Positions 8,817 through 16,887 of a stretch of DNA of 64,000 nucleotides are shown one piece after another. The translations under genes were made by a program, and so were the position numbers. Under the pieces are notes generated by a model. The model did not search any database, was not told the origin of the DNA, and worked only from the letters and a program-made list of their open reading frames with translations. Within the stretch, counting starts at the first letter, position 1; each line of letters opens with the position of its first letter. Origin of the DNA: an uncultured Chthonomonadales bacterium (GTDB taxonomy: Bacteria; Armatimonadota; Chthonomonadetes; Chthonomonadales; CAJBBX01); NCBI GenBank assembly GCA_938005745.1, contig CALLMM010000050.1:35059-99058 (forward strand), given 5' to 3'.

Positions 8817-9875
8817 CTATTTGATGGAGACCTCTTTGCCCTTCTCAGAGGATTCGTAGATCGCGTCCATAATCTGAGCGACCATCAAGCCCTGTTCACC
8901 CGTAACCAGCGGCTCGGTATCGTTGAGGATGCACTCGACGAAGTGCTTGCACTCCGCGGCATGGGTGTTGACGTTTCCGCCGGGGAACTCCGGCTTGAAC
9001 GTCTGCAGCGAGCGATACTTCTCTTTGACGATGGTCAGAGGATTGGTGGTAGCGCCTCCCTCCGTTCCGCAGAGGGTGCTGTTGTGCACCTCCTCCGGAA
9101 TGTTGGCGACGAAGCTCGACTCGATGACGACGGTCGCCCCGTTTTCAAAGCGGATGAGCGCGGCGGCGAAGTCTTCGACCGTGAAGTTCTTGTAGTCCCA
9201 CTGTCCCATGAAGCCGACGATGTCGTCGCGCTTGCCGAACTTCGCGTAGGTAACGCCGGAGGCGGAGATCGGTTTCGGGTGTCCCATCATCCACAGGGTC
9301 AGGTCCAGGATGTGCACGCCGATGTCAATCAGCGGTCCTCCGCCCTGCTTGCTCTTGTCAATGAAGACGCCCCAGCCGGGGATGCCGCGCCGTCGAAGCG
9401 CCTGCGCCCGGGCATAGTAGATCTCCCCCAGTTCGCCCCCTTCGATATACTTCTTCAGAAGCTGATTGCTTGGGGCGAAGCGGCTGTTATAGCCCACCTG
9501 GAATTTGACTTTCGCCTTTCTCGCCGCCTCCACCATCTTCTTCGCCTCGTCGGCGTTCATGGCGATCGGCTTTTCGCAGAGGATATGCTTGCCGGCTTTG
9601 GCGGCGGCGATGCTCGGATCGAAGTGAAGATAGTTGGGGGTGCAGATGGAGACCGCATGCACCTCATCCATCTCCAGAAGCTTCTTGTAGTCGGTGAAGA
9701 CGTGCTTCACATTGAATTTCTGCGCCGCCGTGTTGGCGACGGTCTCATTCACATCGGCTACCGCGACAATTTCGCACAGGTCCGGGATCGCGGCATAGCC
9801 CGGCATATGCGCGCCCTGCGCGATGCCGCCCGACCCGATGATCCCTATGCCTACCTTCTTGCTCTTCTTAGCCAA
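8817..9875 (-). CDS. Gfo/Idh/MocA family oxidoreductase
   Basis: The start is TTG 9875-9873, with AAAGGAG ten bases before it; the open frame continues upstream but without similarity. The protein then has 352 residues. VGIGIIGSGGIAQGAHMPGY is the NAD(P)-binding Rossmann loop. The catalytic-lysine motif is CEKPIAMNADEA, and GGPLIDIGVHILDL is the usual signature of the C-terminal alpha/beta domain, ending with a substrate His. Enzymes of this family oxidise or reduce sugars, inositols and related polyols with NAD(P). There is no signal peptide, unlike the homologue at 43800-45089. It is transcribed alone, apparently with a leader of about 175 bases that contains inverted repeats. Confidence 0.93.
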   Translation of the reverse strand: MAKKSKKVGIGIIGSGGIAQGAHMPGYAAIPDLCEIVAVADVNETVANTAAQKFNVKHVFTDYKKLLEMDEVHAVSICTPNYLHFDPSIAAAKAGKHILCEKPIAMNADEAKKMVEAARKAKVKFQVGYNSRFAPSNQLLKKYIEGGELGEIYYARAQALRRRGIPGWGVFIDKSKQGGGPLIDIGVHILDLTLWMMGHPKPISASGVTYAKFGKRDDIVGFMGQWDYKNFTVEDFAAALIRFENGATVVIESSFVANIPEEVHNSTLCGTEGGATTNPLTIVKEKYRSLQTFKPEFPGGNVNTHAAECKHFVECILNDTEPLVTGEQGLMVAQIMDAIYESSEKGKEVSIK

Positions 9876-10030
9876 TGTCGTATATCTCCTTTGATGAGGT
9901 GAACTGAAAAGGCGCACTGCCAGCCCCGTGATCCCGATACAGGCACTCCGGGGGCGGGGACGCATATACGCGCCCGTATAGACGGCGATGAACAGGAGCG
10001 GAGCGTTGCGCTCATGACGGGAGGTCTACC

Positions 10031-10088
10031 GAAGAGAGGAGTCTCTTCTCGCTTCTGAATTTTAGCATATTGCCGTGCCGGGATGCAA
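10031..10088 (-). promoter_or_regulatory. Predicted promoter and 5' leader hairpin of the Gfo/Idh gene
   Basis: On the minus strand TTGCAT (10088-10083) and TAAAAT (10064-10059) are 18 bases apart. Just downstream, a perfect seven-base-pair stem (10031-10037 with 10042-10048) with a four-base loop would lie at the very 5' end of the transcript. The remaining leader to 9876 also contains GAGCG-TTG-CGCTC. A regulatory role is possible but unproved. Confidence 0.35.
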
Positions 10089-10113
10089 TCTGCCGCCTTC
10101 GTCCTGCACCCAC

Positions 10114-10779
10114 TCAGTCGAGCGTAGCGAAGAGTTCCGGGTGTTCCGACGGGATCGGGACGCACGCCCGTTTCGATCTGGCAAGGCCGCGAGTCCCGGA
10201 TAAGCGAGGACGGTTTCGCACCTCATGACAGCGGCGGCACCGCGCCTCATAACTCTCTTCAGCTCCCACCAGAATGATCGGATCGTCCCACGAGGCGGGG
10301 CGTCCATCTATCAGACGCTGAGTGCGGCTCGCCTCCTGTCCGCACTTTTTGCAGATGGCGTGAAGCTTGATAACATAGTCCGCCAGCGCCAGCAGGCGGG
10401 GCATAAAGCTGAACGGCTGTCCGCGAAAATCCTGATCCAGTCCTGCGGCAATGACCGATACCCCGCGATCTGCCAGCCGTTCGCACAGGCTGACCACCGA
10501 CTCATCAAAAAACTGGACCTCTTCGATCCCCACCACCTCCACATCGGGAAGGATCAGAGACTCCATCGTCTGCGAATCGCTCACCGCGACAGCGTTGTAC
10601 ATCATGCCGTCGTGCGTGCGTATTACAGTGGTATCGCAGCGGGTATCTATCGCGGATTTGAAAACCTGCACCCGCTTGCGGGCGTGCATAGCGCGGCGGA
10701 CCAGACGGATCAGCTCCTCCGTCTTGCCGGAGAACATACAGCCCGATATGACCGTCAACGATCCCAGCGATTTCGGCAA
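10114..10779 (-). CDS. tdk: Thymidine kinase
   Basis: This enzyme phosphorylates thymidine with ATP in pyrimidine salvage. The P-loop is [13 protein letters not shown] at residues 12-24. The Walker B-type strand is [12 protein letters not shown], the lasso region is near [14 protein letters not shown], and the zinc site uses CKKCG and CRRCH. This is the type II (TK1-like) family. The start is TTG 10779, preceded by GGAGAGGAAAG. It lies 12 bases after the hydrolase gene, so the two are probably one operon. The usual protein ends soon after the last CxxC; here about 30 extra residues follow ([17 protein letters not shown] and onwards), encoded by sequence that resembles dispersed repeats. That tail is likely non-essential. 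Confidence 0.95.
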   Translation of the reverse strand: MPKSLGSLTVISGCMFSGKTEELIRLVRRAMHARKRVQVFKSAIDTRCDTTVIRTHDGMMYNAVAVSDSQTMESLILPDVEVVGIEEVQFFDESVVSLCERLADRGVSVIAAGLDQDFRGQPFSFMPRLLALADYVIKLHAICKKCGQEASRTQRLIDGRPASWDDPIILVGAEESYEARCRRCHEVRNRPRLSGTRGLARSKRACVPIPSEHPELFATLD

Positions 10780-10791
10780 CTTTCCTCTCCG

Positions 10792-11724
10792 TCACTGTCC
10801 GGTTAGTAGATGATTGCAGAAGAAGGCGGTGAATTCCTCCTGATACTGTCTGCGGTCGTCGGGATGAACCATCACGTGCCAGGAGCGGGGATGATAGATC
10901 AGTTTGCAGGGGGGCTTCGCCGCTTCGTAGAGCAGCCTGCCGTCTTCCGGATGAACGATCAGGTCGCGCCTGCCGTGCATCAGAAGCAGCGGTCTCGGAG
11001 AGAGCCGCTCCACCACCCTGACCGGAGCGACCTGATCCGGCTCCACCGGGAACCATCGGCGTCCGAAAAAGAGCGTGGAGCGCGTGTAGAGGGATTTCAG
11101 CGGACCCAGCAGAAACCGACCGTGCTGTTCGATCGCGCGGTCCAGACTGGCGTAGGCGCCATGCGTCGCCACCGCACGAATCCGGAAATCCTGCGCCGCG
11201 GTCATGATGGCGACAGCTCCCCCCATCGAAAGCCCGAATGTGCCGACAGGAAGTCCCTGCATCTCCGGGCGTTTTTCAAAGTAGTCCAGCGCGCCAAGCA
11301 GATCGTTCACCTCGTGGTAGCCGATGGTGCACAGATTGCCCGCGCTGCACCCCAGCGCGCGAAAATCGAACATCAGCATGTGGAATCCATGCGCGTGAAG
11401 CATGCGCGCCCAGAACAGCGTCTCGCATCGGTTATTGGGAAAGCCGTGACAGAGCACGACTCCCGCTTTTGCGCCGGGTGAGGGGAGAAACCAGCCGGAG
11501 AGGGTCAGTCCATCCCTCGAGGGGAAGGTTATCTCCTCATAGGGATAGCCGTATCTCTGCGGCGTATACTTCGGGGGAAAGCGAACGGGATGCGTCGCGA
11601 AGTAGGCGGAGGCAAAACTGCCCGCCGCCATCGCCGCTCCTGCCAGGACGGCTCCTCCCGCCAGACATCGCAGCAGGCCTGCGCCTTGACAGGAGGGGGA
11701 TTTGTCTCTATACTCAGTCGTCAT
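10792..11724 (-). CDS. Membrane-anchored alpha/beta hydrolase
   Basis: The start is ATG 11724-11722 with GGGAGAGAG directly before it, giving 310 residues. A hydrophobic segment at about residues 15-40 (LAGGAVLAGAAMAAGSFASA) should anchor it in the membrane, with the catalytic domain outside. The fold shows VVLCHGFPNNR (oxyanion strand), the nucleophile motif GLSMGGAVAI, an acidic residue in LLLMHGRRDLIV, and the catalytic His near SWHVM. Substrate specificity cannot be inferred; relatives include acyl- and thioesterases. The gene precedes tdk with a 12-base gap. Its start is divergent from the small membrane-protein gene, only 49 bases away, so the promoters must overlap. Confidence 0.87.
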   Translation of the reverse strand: MTTEYRDKSPSCQGAGLLRCLAGGAVLAGAAMAAGSFASAYFATHPVRFPPKYTPQRYGYPYEEITFPSRDGLTLSGWFLPSPGAKAGVVLCHGFPNNRCETLFWARMLHAHGFHMLMFDFRALGCSAGNLCTIGYHEVNDLLGALDYFEKRPEMQGLPVGTFGLSMGGAVAIMTAAQDFRIRAVATHGAYASLDRAIEQHGRFLLGPLKSLYTRSTLFFGRRWFPVEPDQVAPVRVVERLSPRPLLLMHGRRDLIVHPEDGRLLYEAAKPPCKLIYHPRSWHVMVHPDDRRQYQEEFTAFFCNHLLTGQ

Positions 11725-11773
11725 TCTCTCTCCCGGATGGATAGATGCCAGGACTGGAAGCGGAGGAGAGCCG

Positions 11774-12016
11774 ATGACGGAGGATCGGAAGTCAGACCTC
11801 CCAGCGCCGGACTCTGCGCCCTGTCTTCGCACCGTGTCCGCAGAGATTCACTGGATACGGCGGCTGGGGATGATCGGCGCGCTGCTGATCGCAGCCATCG
11901 TAGCGCTGACTCTGTTCGCCCCCTCCGCGCTCTGGTTTCTCCTCTACCCGCTGCTTATTCTGGGAGCGCTTGGCACGCTGGCGATGGCTGTGGTCTTACT
12001 GCTGCGCTTTTTCTGA
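11774..12016 (+). CDS. Small two-helix membrane protein
   Basis: The start at ATG 11774 is favoured because GGAGGAGAG lies about seven bases upstream; an earlier in-frame start at 11702 would overlap the divergent hydrolase gene. The 80-residue product has a short polar N-terminus (TEDRKSDLPAPDSAP) and two hydrophobic segments, at about 32-53 and 56-77 (LWFLLYPLLILGALGTL), then ends in LLLRFF. I do not recognise a family. The last 62 bases overlap the 3' end of the acyltransferase gene on the opposite strand. The ribosome site and clean hydrophobic pattern support it as a gene, but it might still be spurious. Confidence 0.55.
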   Translation: MTEDRKSDLPAPDSAPCLRTVSAEIHWIRRLGMIGALLIAAIVALTLFAPSALWFLLYPLLILGALGTLAMAVVLLLRFF

Positions 12017-12704
12017 AGGCTTTCAGACGGGATTCCGCAGCGCGCGTGGCGCGGTTTAGCGCCGCTTCGACCTCCAGACGCTTTCGCTCCAGCTCCGCGT
12101 CTGTGGCATCTGCGGGCACGAGGATCGGCTCCTCGACCACGATCACGGCGCGAGTGAAGGGGTAGGGGATCTCGAAGGCGTCCCACTGATCCAGACGCAC
12201 GCCCGACTCGATCGCCGAGCCGACCGGGAGGATCATGACCCCGGACTTCTTTGCAAGAAAGCAGGCTCCCGGCTTCGCCTGATAGATCGGACCCTGTGGA
12301 CCGTCCGCCGCGATCGCGCCTCCCCGCTCTTCTCGCAGAATCTGCACATACTTCAGCACCCCCCGCGCCTCGCTGGCAAACTGCGAGGCATCCATCACCA
12401 TATATCCCATGCGCTCAATCATGCGCAGCGTGAGCAGTCGAAACAGTTTCAGCCATCGGCTGTAGCCGGGATCGCGCGCATGGCTGGCGTAGAGACAGAG
12501 CTGTTCGTTATGAAAGTAGGCGATGGGGAGGAAACCCTTGCCATGCCAGAGGGTCAGCATGGGACGCAGACCGGCGCGCCGGTTCAGGCGAAGATTCTCC
12601 ATGCCATAGGCGCGGATATCAATCGTGTTTTCGTAGAACCAGAACAGGCGGATCAGGATGCCCGTCACCAGATGCGTGAGGGTCTGCGGAAGCAGTGCTT
12701 TCAT
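11955..12704 (-). CDS. Lysophospholipid acyltransferase family protein (DUF374)
   Basis: The 249-residue protein belongs to the DUF374 branch of lysophospholipid/lipid A acyltransferase-like proteins. LTLWHGKGFLPIAY replaces the HxxxxD block, and AIAADGPQGPIYQAKPGA is the conserved substrate-binding block of the branch. VMILPVGSAIESGVRL is the following strand. The N-terminus is mildly hydrophobic, suggesting a peripheral inner-membrane enzyme that acylates a lipid. The start ATG overlaps the stop of the histidine-kinase gene (ATGA), so the two are translationally coupled. The C-terminal 20 residues are antisense to the small membrane-protein gene. Confidence 0.87.
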   Translation of the reverse strand: MKALLPQTLTHLVTGILIRLFWFYENTIDIRAYGMENLRLNRRAGLRPMLTLWHGKGFLPIAYFHNEQLCLYASHARDPGYSRWLKLFRLLTLRMIERMGYMVMDASQFASEARGVLKYVQILREERGGAIAADGPQGPIYQAKPGACFLAKKSGVMILPVGSAIESGVRLDQWDAFEIPYPFTRAVIVVEEPILVPADATDAELERKRLEVEAALNRATRAAESRLKAFRKSAAVRPQPSPACQALPE

Positions 12705-14029
12705 GCAGAGGCGGCGTGAAGAGGCAGAAACAGGGTGAAGAGGCTGCCTTTACCCGGCTCGCTCTGACAGGTGATCCTACCTCCATGCAGCTCTACTAGA
12801 TGGCGGGTGAGGAAAAGCCCCAGTCCCGTTCCGGGGATGGCGCGGATCTCCTCTCGATCCAGCCGTTCATACGGAGTGAAGAGTCGGGAGATCTGCTCCT
12901 GTGTCATCCCGATGCCGTTGTCGCGCACCTCAATGTGGACCCCGTTTTCCACCGAATAGGCGCGCACGAGTATCTCTCCTCCCTCCGGCGAATACTTGAT
13001 GGCATTGCTCAGCAGGTTGGAGAGTATCTGATGCAGCTTGTCCTCATCGGCTTCAATGGCGGGAAGTCCCGGCTCGATCTCCAGCTTCAGGGTGTGCTTG
13101 GGCGTCCAGAAGCGATAGAACCGCTGGAACCGGCAGATTCGCTCCAGCAGGGGAGTCAGATCGAGCATACGCGCGTTGAGCGTGATCGGTCTGCCAGCCT
13201 CCAAACGAGAGGAGTCCAGCAGCTCATTGATCATCTCCAGCATACGGTCGCACTCCGCCTCGATGGTCTCATAGAACTCAAGCTGTTCAGAGCGCGACAG
13301 GGTATCATCCGACTCCAGGGTCTGGATAAATCCGCGAATGGTGGTGAGAGGATTTCGCAGTTCGTGCGTTACAAACCCGATGTAGTCCGACTTGAGGCGG
13401 TTCGCCTCTTCCAGCGCAAGGCGCTGCGTCTCCTTCTCATGCAGTTCAGACTGAAGCCGCAGCCGCTCCTCTACCGACTTCTTCAGGTTGTCATAGAGTC
13501 GCGCGTTCTGGATCGCTACCGCCGCCTGATTGGCGAACGCCGTCAGCATCTCAAGCTGACGATCATGGAAGACATCATCTTTAACGCGGTTGTCCAGATA
13601 GACGATGCCGATCACCTTGCCTTGCGCGATGAGCGGCACGCAGAGGACGGAGCGAAGATTCGCCAGCCGGACGCTGGTATGTTTGGCGAAGCGCGAGTCC
13701 TCCATCGCGTTCATGGAGAGGATATGCTCACGCTCCTGCAATGCCCGTTCAACAATCGTGCGGCTTATCTCCGGGCTGTTCGACTTCTCCCGGCTGGAGA
13801 GGGCGGACTCCAGTTCCAGGGGGTCAATGCCGTGGGTGGCTTTCCCCCAGACGCGACGCGAACCCTCCTCTACCAACAGGATGAACCCGCGTTCGGCGTT
13901 GACAAACTTCACCACCTGTTCTATCGCCGTGTGGAGCACCTGCGACAGGTCCAGGGAGGAGTTCAGCGTCTGTCCAAGCTGTAAAAGCGTGCCGATATAG
14001 TCCTTGCCGCTCTCCGTCGAAGTCTCCAA
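12701..14029 (-). CDS. Cytosolic GAF-domain sensor histidine kinase
   Basis: The start is TTG 14029 with AGGAG seven bases upstream. Residues 25-180 form a GAF domain, and a coiled-coil linker covers about 180-212. The dimerisation/phosphoacceptor helix carries FVTHELRNPL with His222, and the HATPase_c domain has the N-box (DEDKLHQILSNLLSNAIKYS), G1 (VRDNGIGM) and G2 (GTGLGLFL). There are no membrane segments, so the signal is intracellular, read by the GAF domain. No response regulator gene lies beside it, so it is an orphan kinase. Coupling to the DUF374 acyltransferase gene suggests a membrane-lipid link, but this is inference from position. Confidence 0.93.
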   Translation of the reverse strand: METSTESGKDYIGTLLQLGQTLNSSLDLSQVLHTAIEQVVKFVNAERGFILLVEEGSRRVWGKATHGIDPLELESALSSREKSNSPEISRTIVERALQEREHILSMNAMEDSRFAKHTSVRLANLRSVLCVPLIAQGKVIGIVYLDNRVKDDVFHDRQLEMLTAFANQAAVAIQNARLYDNLKKSVEERLRLQSELHEKETQRLALEEANRLKSDYIGFVTHELRNPLTTIRGFIQTLESDDTLSRSEQLEFYETIEAECDRMLEMINELLDSSRLEAGRPITLNARMLDLTPLLERICRFQRFYRFWTPKHTLKLEIEPGLPAIEADEDKLHQILSNLLSNAIKYSPEGGEILVRAYSVENGVHIEVRDNGIGMTQEQISRLFTPYERLDREEIRAIPGTGLGLFLTRHLVELHGGRITCQSEPGKGSLFTLFLPLHAASA

Positions 14030-14338
14030 CCTACTGCTCCTGCATTTGGTCTTCTGTAATAGAACACCCGTATCATGGATTTTCGGATGTTACGCGATGC
14101 GATGGGGCAGCCTGCCCTCACACTGTCATTGCGAGCGTCAGCGAAGCAATCCTGCCCCTTGCAGAAAGGGAAGGGCAGAGGGGATCGCCTGCCGGCTCTC
14201 CAGACAGAGCAGAAAAGCGCCACGGCGATCCACCTCCCTGCGCAGACGGTTTTCGCATCTGCGGCGTAACAATCGTTATTATCGGGTATCTCAATTCCGA
14301 AAACCATCCACAGGTTACAGGGAAAGGTTCCGGAACTG
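14030..14338. other. Gene-free stretch with one dispersed repeat copy
   Basis: No convincing reading frame lies in these 309 bases. The stretch contains the upstream region of the histidine-kinase gene and one copy of the dispersed palindromic repeat at 14124-14151. I see no intrinsic terminator. Confidence 0.6.
14124..14151 (+). repeat. Dispersed intergenic repeat, short type
   Basis: The copy reads TGTCATTGCGAGCG, TCA, GCGAAGCAATC. The same unit in the opposite orientation is at 39567-39594, base for base, and a near-identical one is at 15254-15280. The elements occur only between genes here. Confidence 0.85.
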
Positions 14339-15160
14339 TCAGGGATAGAGGATTGGGTTCAGGGGGCTGCCCGCCAGTTCGCCCGGTTCCTGACCCGGCA
14401 GCCATCGCTCCAGATCGTTCCAGCGGTTCTTGTTATCGGGCTGATTGATCCGCGCGCCGTCGGCGAAGTAGATGATCGTCATCACTTCCCGGGTAGTATC
14501 TGAGTGGTTGCCTGGCGCGCTGTGCAGAGTCCATCCTGCGTGGAAGGTCGCGTCTCCGGCGCGCATATCGCCTGACTTGAACAGATGAAAGCCTCGCTCC
14601 TTCACCATGCGGTTGAAGGTCTCCTCAGATTGGTCGGAGATCTCCAGATGTCCGAGAAACCCCTCCCGATGCGAGCCGCTGGCAAAGGTCATCGTACCCA
14701 TCTCGGTGGAGACATCCACCAGCGGCATCCACATGGTGATGGTGAGCGGAGTATCCAGGGGCCAGTAGTACTGATCCTGATGCCAGGGGGTCAACCCTCC
14801 TCGCGCCTCTTTGAAGAGCGCCTGATCATGATAGAGACGAACCGCATTCGCCTGCATCAACTGCGCCGCGATCTGCGCGAAACGTTTGCTGAAGACAAAC
14901 TTCCGGCTGCCCTCATCGCTCTCCCACAGATTCATCGTCTGCAGAAACGCCTTGCCGTAGGTGTCTCGCTCCTCTATTGGGCGGGTTTCGGTATTCAGGC
15001 GTTTGACCGCATTGACTATTACCGGACGGTATGCCTCGATCTCCTCCCGCGTGCAGACGTTTCTGAGAAGAATATGCCCGTTTTCCTGATAGCTGGCGAT
15101 CTGTTCTGGCGTGAGCGCATACTCCGAGTCCAGTTCTGGCAGTAGAATTTCTGTAGACAT
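14339..15160 (-). CDS. Phytanoyl-CoA dioxygenase (PhyH) family protein
   Basis: The 273-residue protein is a non-haem Fe(II)/2-oxoglutarate-type oxygenase. The HxD iron ligands are His127 and Asp129 in LTPWHQDQYYW, the distal His is His213 in GWTLHSAPGN, and Arg224 in DTTREVMTI is placed to bind 2-oxoglutarate. Bacterial members hydroxylate varied small molecules (ectoine, quorum signals, natural products), so the substrate is open. AGGAGAG stands four bases before the ATG. It is flanked by repeat-bearing intergenic regions on both sides, so it is probably monocistronic. Confidence 0.9.
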   Translation of the reverse strand: MSTEILLPELDSEYALTPEQIASYQENGHILLRNVCTREEIEAYRPVIVNAVKRLNTETRPIEERDTYGKAFLQTMNLWESDEGSRKFVFSKRFAQIAAQLMQANAVRLYHDQALFKEARGGLTPWHQDQYYWPLDTPLTITMWMPLVDVSTEMGTMTFASGSHREGFLGHLEISDQSEETFNRMVKERGFHLFKSGDMRAGDATFHAGWTLHSAPGNHSDTTREVMTIIYFADGARINQPDNKNRWNDLERWLPGQEPGELAGSPLNPILYP

Positions 15161-15198
15161 AAGTCTCTCCTGTTAGTGAATTAGGATAATCCTGCAGA

Positions 15199-15280
15199 GA
15201 TTGCTTCGGTCGGCGCCGCCTCCCTCGCAATGACAGACCGGGATGCCTCATTCTGTCATTGCGAGCGAAGCGAAGCAATC
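15199..15280. repeat. Paired inverted copies of the dispersed repeat forming a long hairpin
   Basis: A long-type copy (15199-15236, minus orientation) and a short-type copy (15254-15280, plus orientation, TGTCATTGCGAGCGAAGC then GAAGCAATC) face each other across 17 bases. As RNA they would fold into one extended stem, directly downstream of the acyl-CoA ligase stop (15292) and upstream of the PhyH gene, so the structure may act as a transcript boundary. Confidence 0.82.
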
Positions 15281-15291
15281 TCAACCACAGA

Positions 15292-16824
15292 CTACTGGTT
15301 TTCCAGATCAAGCTCTTTTCGGAGGAGTCGCTTCAGCACCTTGCCTGTGCCTCCTAGAGGCAGGGAGTCGCGGAAGAGGACTTTCCGCGGAACTTTGTAG
15401 TTGGCAAGATGCTCCCGGCAGAAGGCGAGAATCTCTCTCTCGGAAGCGCTGGCGTCCGGTTTGAGCACGATAACGGCGAGAACCTCTTCGCCGCGAAGCG
15501 GGTCAGGCGTTCCGATCACGGCGGCGTCCTTTACCGCCGGATGGGTGTAGAGCAGCTCCTCAATTTCTCGTGGGTAGACATTGATGCCGCCAACGATGAT
15601 CATATCCTTCTTGCGGTCCAGGATATAGACGTAGCCGTCTTCATCTATCTTGCCGATGTCGCCGGTATGATACCAGCCGCCGCGCATCGCCTCTGCGGTA
15701 GCTTCCGGCTGATTGTGATATCCGAGCATCACGTTCTCTCCGCGCACGACGATCTCCCCGATCTCGTTCGTCGGCAGTTCGCGATCGTTGTCGTCGAAGA
15801 TCTTGATCTCCACGCCGGGAAGAGGCAGACCGACGCTGCCCGGTTTCCGAACGCCGTCGGGAGGATTGACGGAGGTAACGGGCGAGCACTCCGTCGGACC
15901 GTCTCCTTCAATGATGATGGTGTTGAACTTCTGTTCAAACGCCTGCATCAGGGCGACGGGCATCGGCGCGCCTCCGGAGACATTCAGACGAACGCTGGAG
16001 TAGTCCCACGGCTGCGCTCCGGAGAACTGCAGCATCGCTCCGTACATCGTGGGCACGCCTGCGAAGAGCGTAATCCTGTACTTTTCGATCGCTTCCAATG
16101 TGCGGGTCGGGTGGAACAACTCCATCAGCACGGTCTTTGCGCCGCAGAAGAGGGAGGCGTTCTGGCAGACGGTCCCCGCGAAGGAGTGGAACAGAGGCAG
16201 CACACAGAGGAAGGCGTCGTTTTCGTCAATATGCAGCACCTGACTGATCTGCCGGCAGTTGACCGTCAGATTGTTATGCGAAAGCAGCGCGCCTTTCGGG
16301 CGTCCCGTCGTGCCGGAGGTGTAGATACAGACGGCGGGGTCGTGCAGGTCTATGCCGGCGGTATCGGGGCGCGTGTCTGAGCCGGAGGCGATTAACTCCG
16401 CGAAAGTCTCCACTCCCTCCGGCGTGGAGGCGCGGTCACCGATGCTGACGACCGCCTGTAGATCGGGAAGGCTCTTCTGCGCCTCCAGGGCGTTCTCCAG
16501 GAAGGGCGGAGCCGTGATGACGATTTTCACGTCGGAATCGCCCCAGATGTAGATCAGCTCTCCCGGCTTCAACAGCGGATTGGCGGGAACGCAGACCGCT
16601 CCCAGTGCGGTGATGGCGTAGTAGGCGATGCTGAACTGAGGGCAGTTGGGCAGGAGCAGGGCTGCTCTGTCGCCCTTCCGAATGCCTCTGTCGCGCAGGT
16701 GATCTGCCAGACGGTTGACCTGCGAAGACAACGCTCCGTAGGTAATCACCTTATCCTGCATCAACAGCGCCGGTCTTTCAGGATACTCCCTTGCTCCCCT
16801 GTCAATGATCTCGTATAACAGCAA
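15292..16824 (-). CDS. AMP-forming acyl-CoA synthetase/ligase
   Basis: The enzyme activates a carboxylic acid to an acyl-adenylate and then an acyl-CoA thioester. The start is TTG 16824, preceded by AAAGGAGAG. Motifs are YTSGTTGRPKGAL (A3, phosphate-binding), the A5-like GDGPTECSPV, GWYHTGDIGKIDEDGYVYI (A7), and DRKKDMIIVGGINVYPREIE (A8 hinge), with the catalytic Lys in GTGKVLKRLLR near the C-terminus. At 510 residues it is full length. It resembles long-chain fatty acid-CoA ligases, although the chain length cannot be fixed. It lies 63 bases after the cyclase-ATPase gene on the same strand. Confidence 0.92.
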   Translation of the reverse strand: MLLYEIIDRGAREYPERPALLMQDKVITYGALSSQVNRLADHLRDRGIRKGDRAALLLPNCPQFSIAYYAITALGAVCVPANPLLKPGELIYIWGDSDVKIVITAPPFLENALEAQKSLPDLQAVVSIGDRASTPEGVETFAELIASGSDTRPDTAGIDLHDPAVCIYTSGTTGRPKGALLSHNNLTVNCRQISQVLHIDENDAFLCVLPLFHSFAGTVCQNASLFCGAKTVLMELFHPTRTLEAIEKYRITLFAGVPTMYGAMLQFSGAQPWDYSSVRLNVSGGAPMPVALMQAFEQKFNTIIIEGDGPTECSPVTSVNPPDGVRKPGSVGLPLPGVEIKIFDDNDRELPTNEIGEIVVRGENVMLGYHNQPEATAEAMRGGWYHTGDIGKIDEDGYVYILDRKKDMIIVGGINVYPREIEELLYTHPAVKDAAVIGTPDPLRGEEVLAVIVLKPDASASEREILAFCREHLANYKVPRKVLFRDSLPLGGTGKVLKRLLRKELDLENQ

Positions 16825-16887
16825 CCCGGTCTCTCCTTTGAATGAGTTACGTGTTCAGACAGACGATTCATGCACCATCTCGTTCTG

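Noticed and set aside
12800..13984. 394-codon plus-strand frame opposite the histidine kinase
   Set aside because: The kinase motifs on the minus strand are complete; the opposite frame shows no motif.
15199..15280. CRISPR-like array
   Set aside because: The units are inverted, only two stand together, and there are no regularly sized spacers or cas genes.
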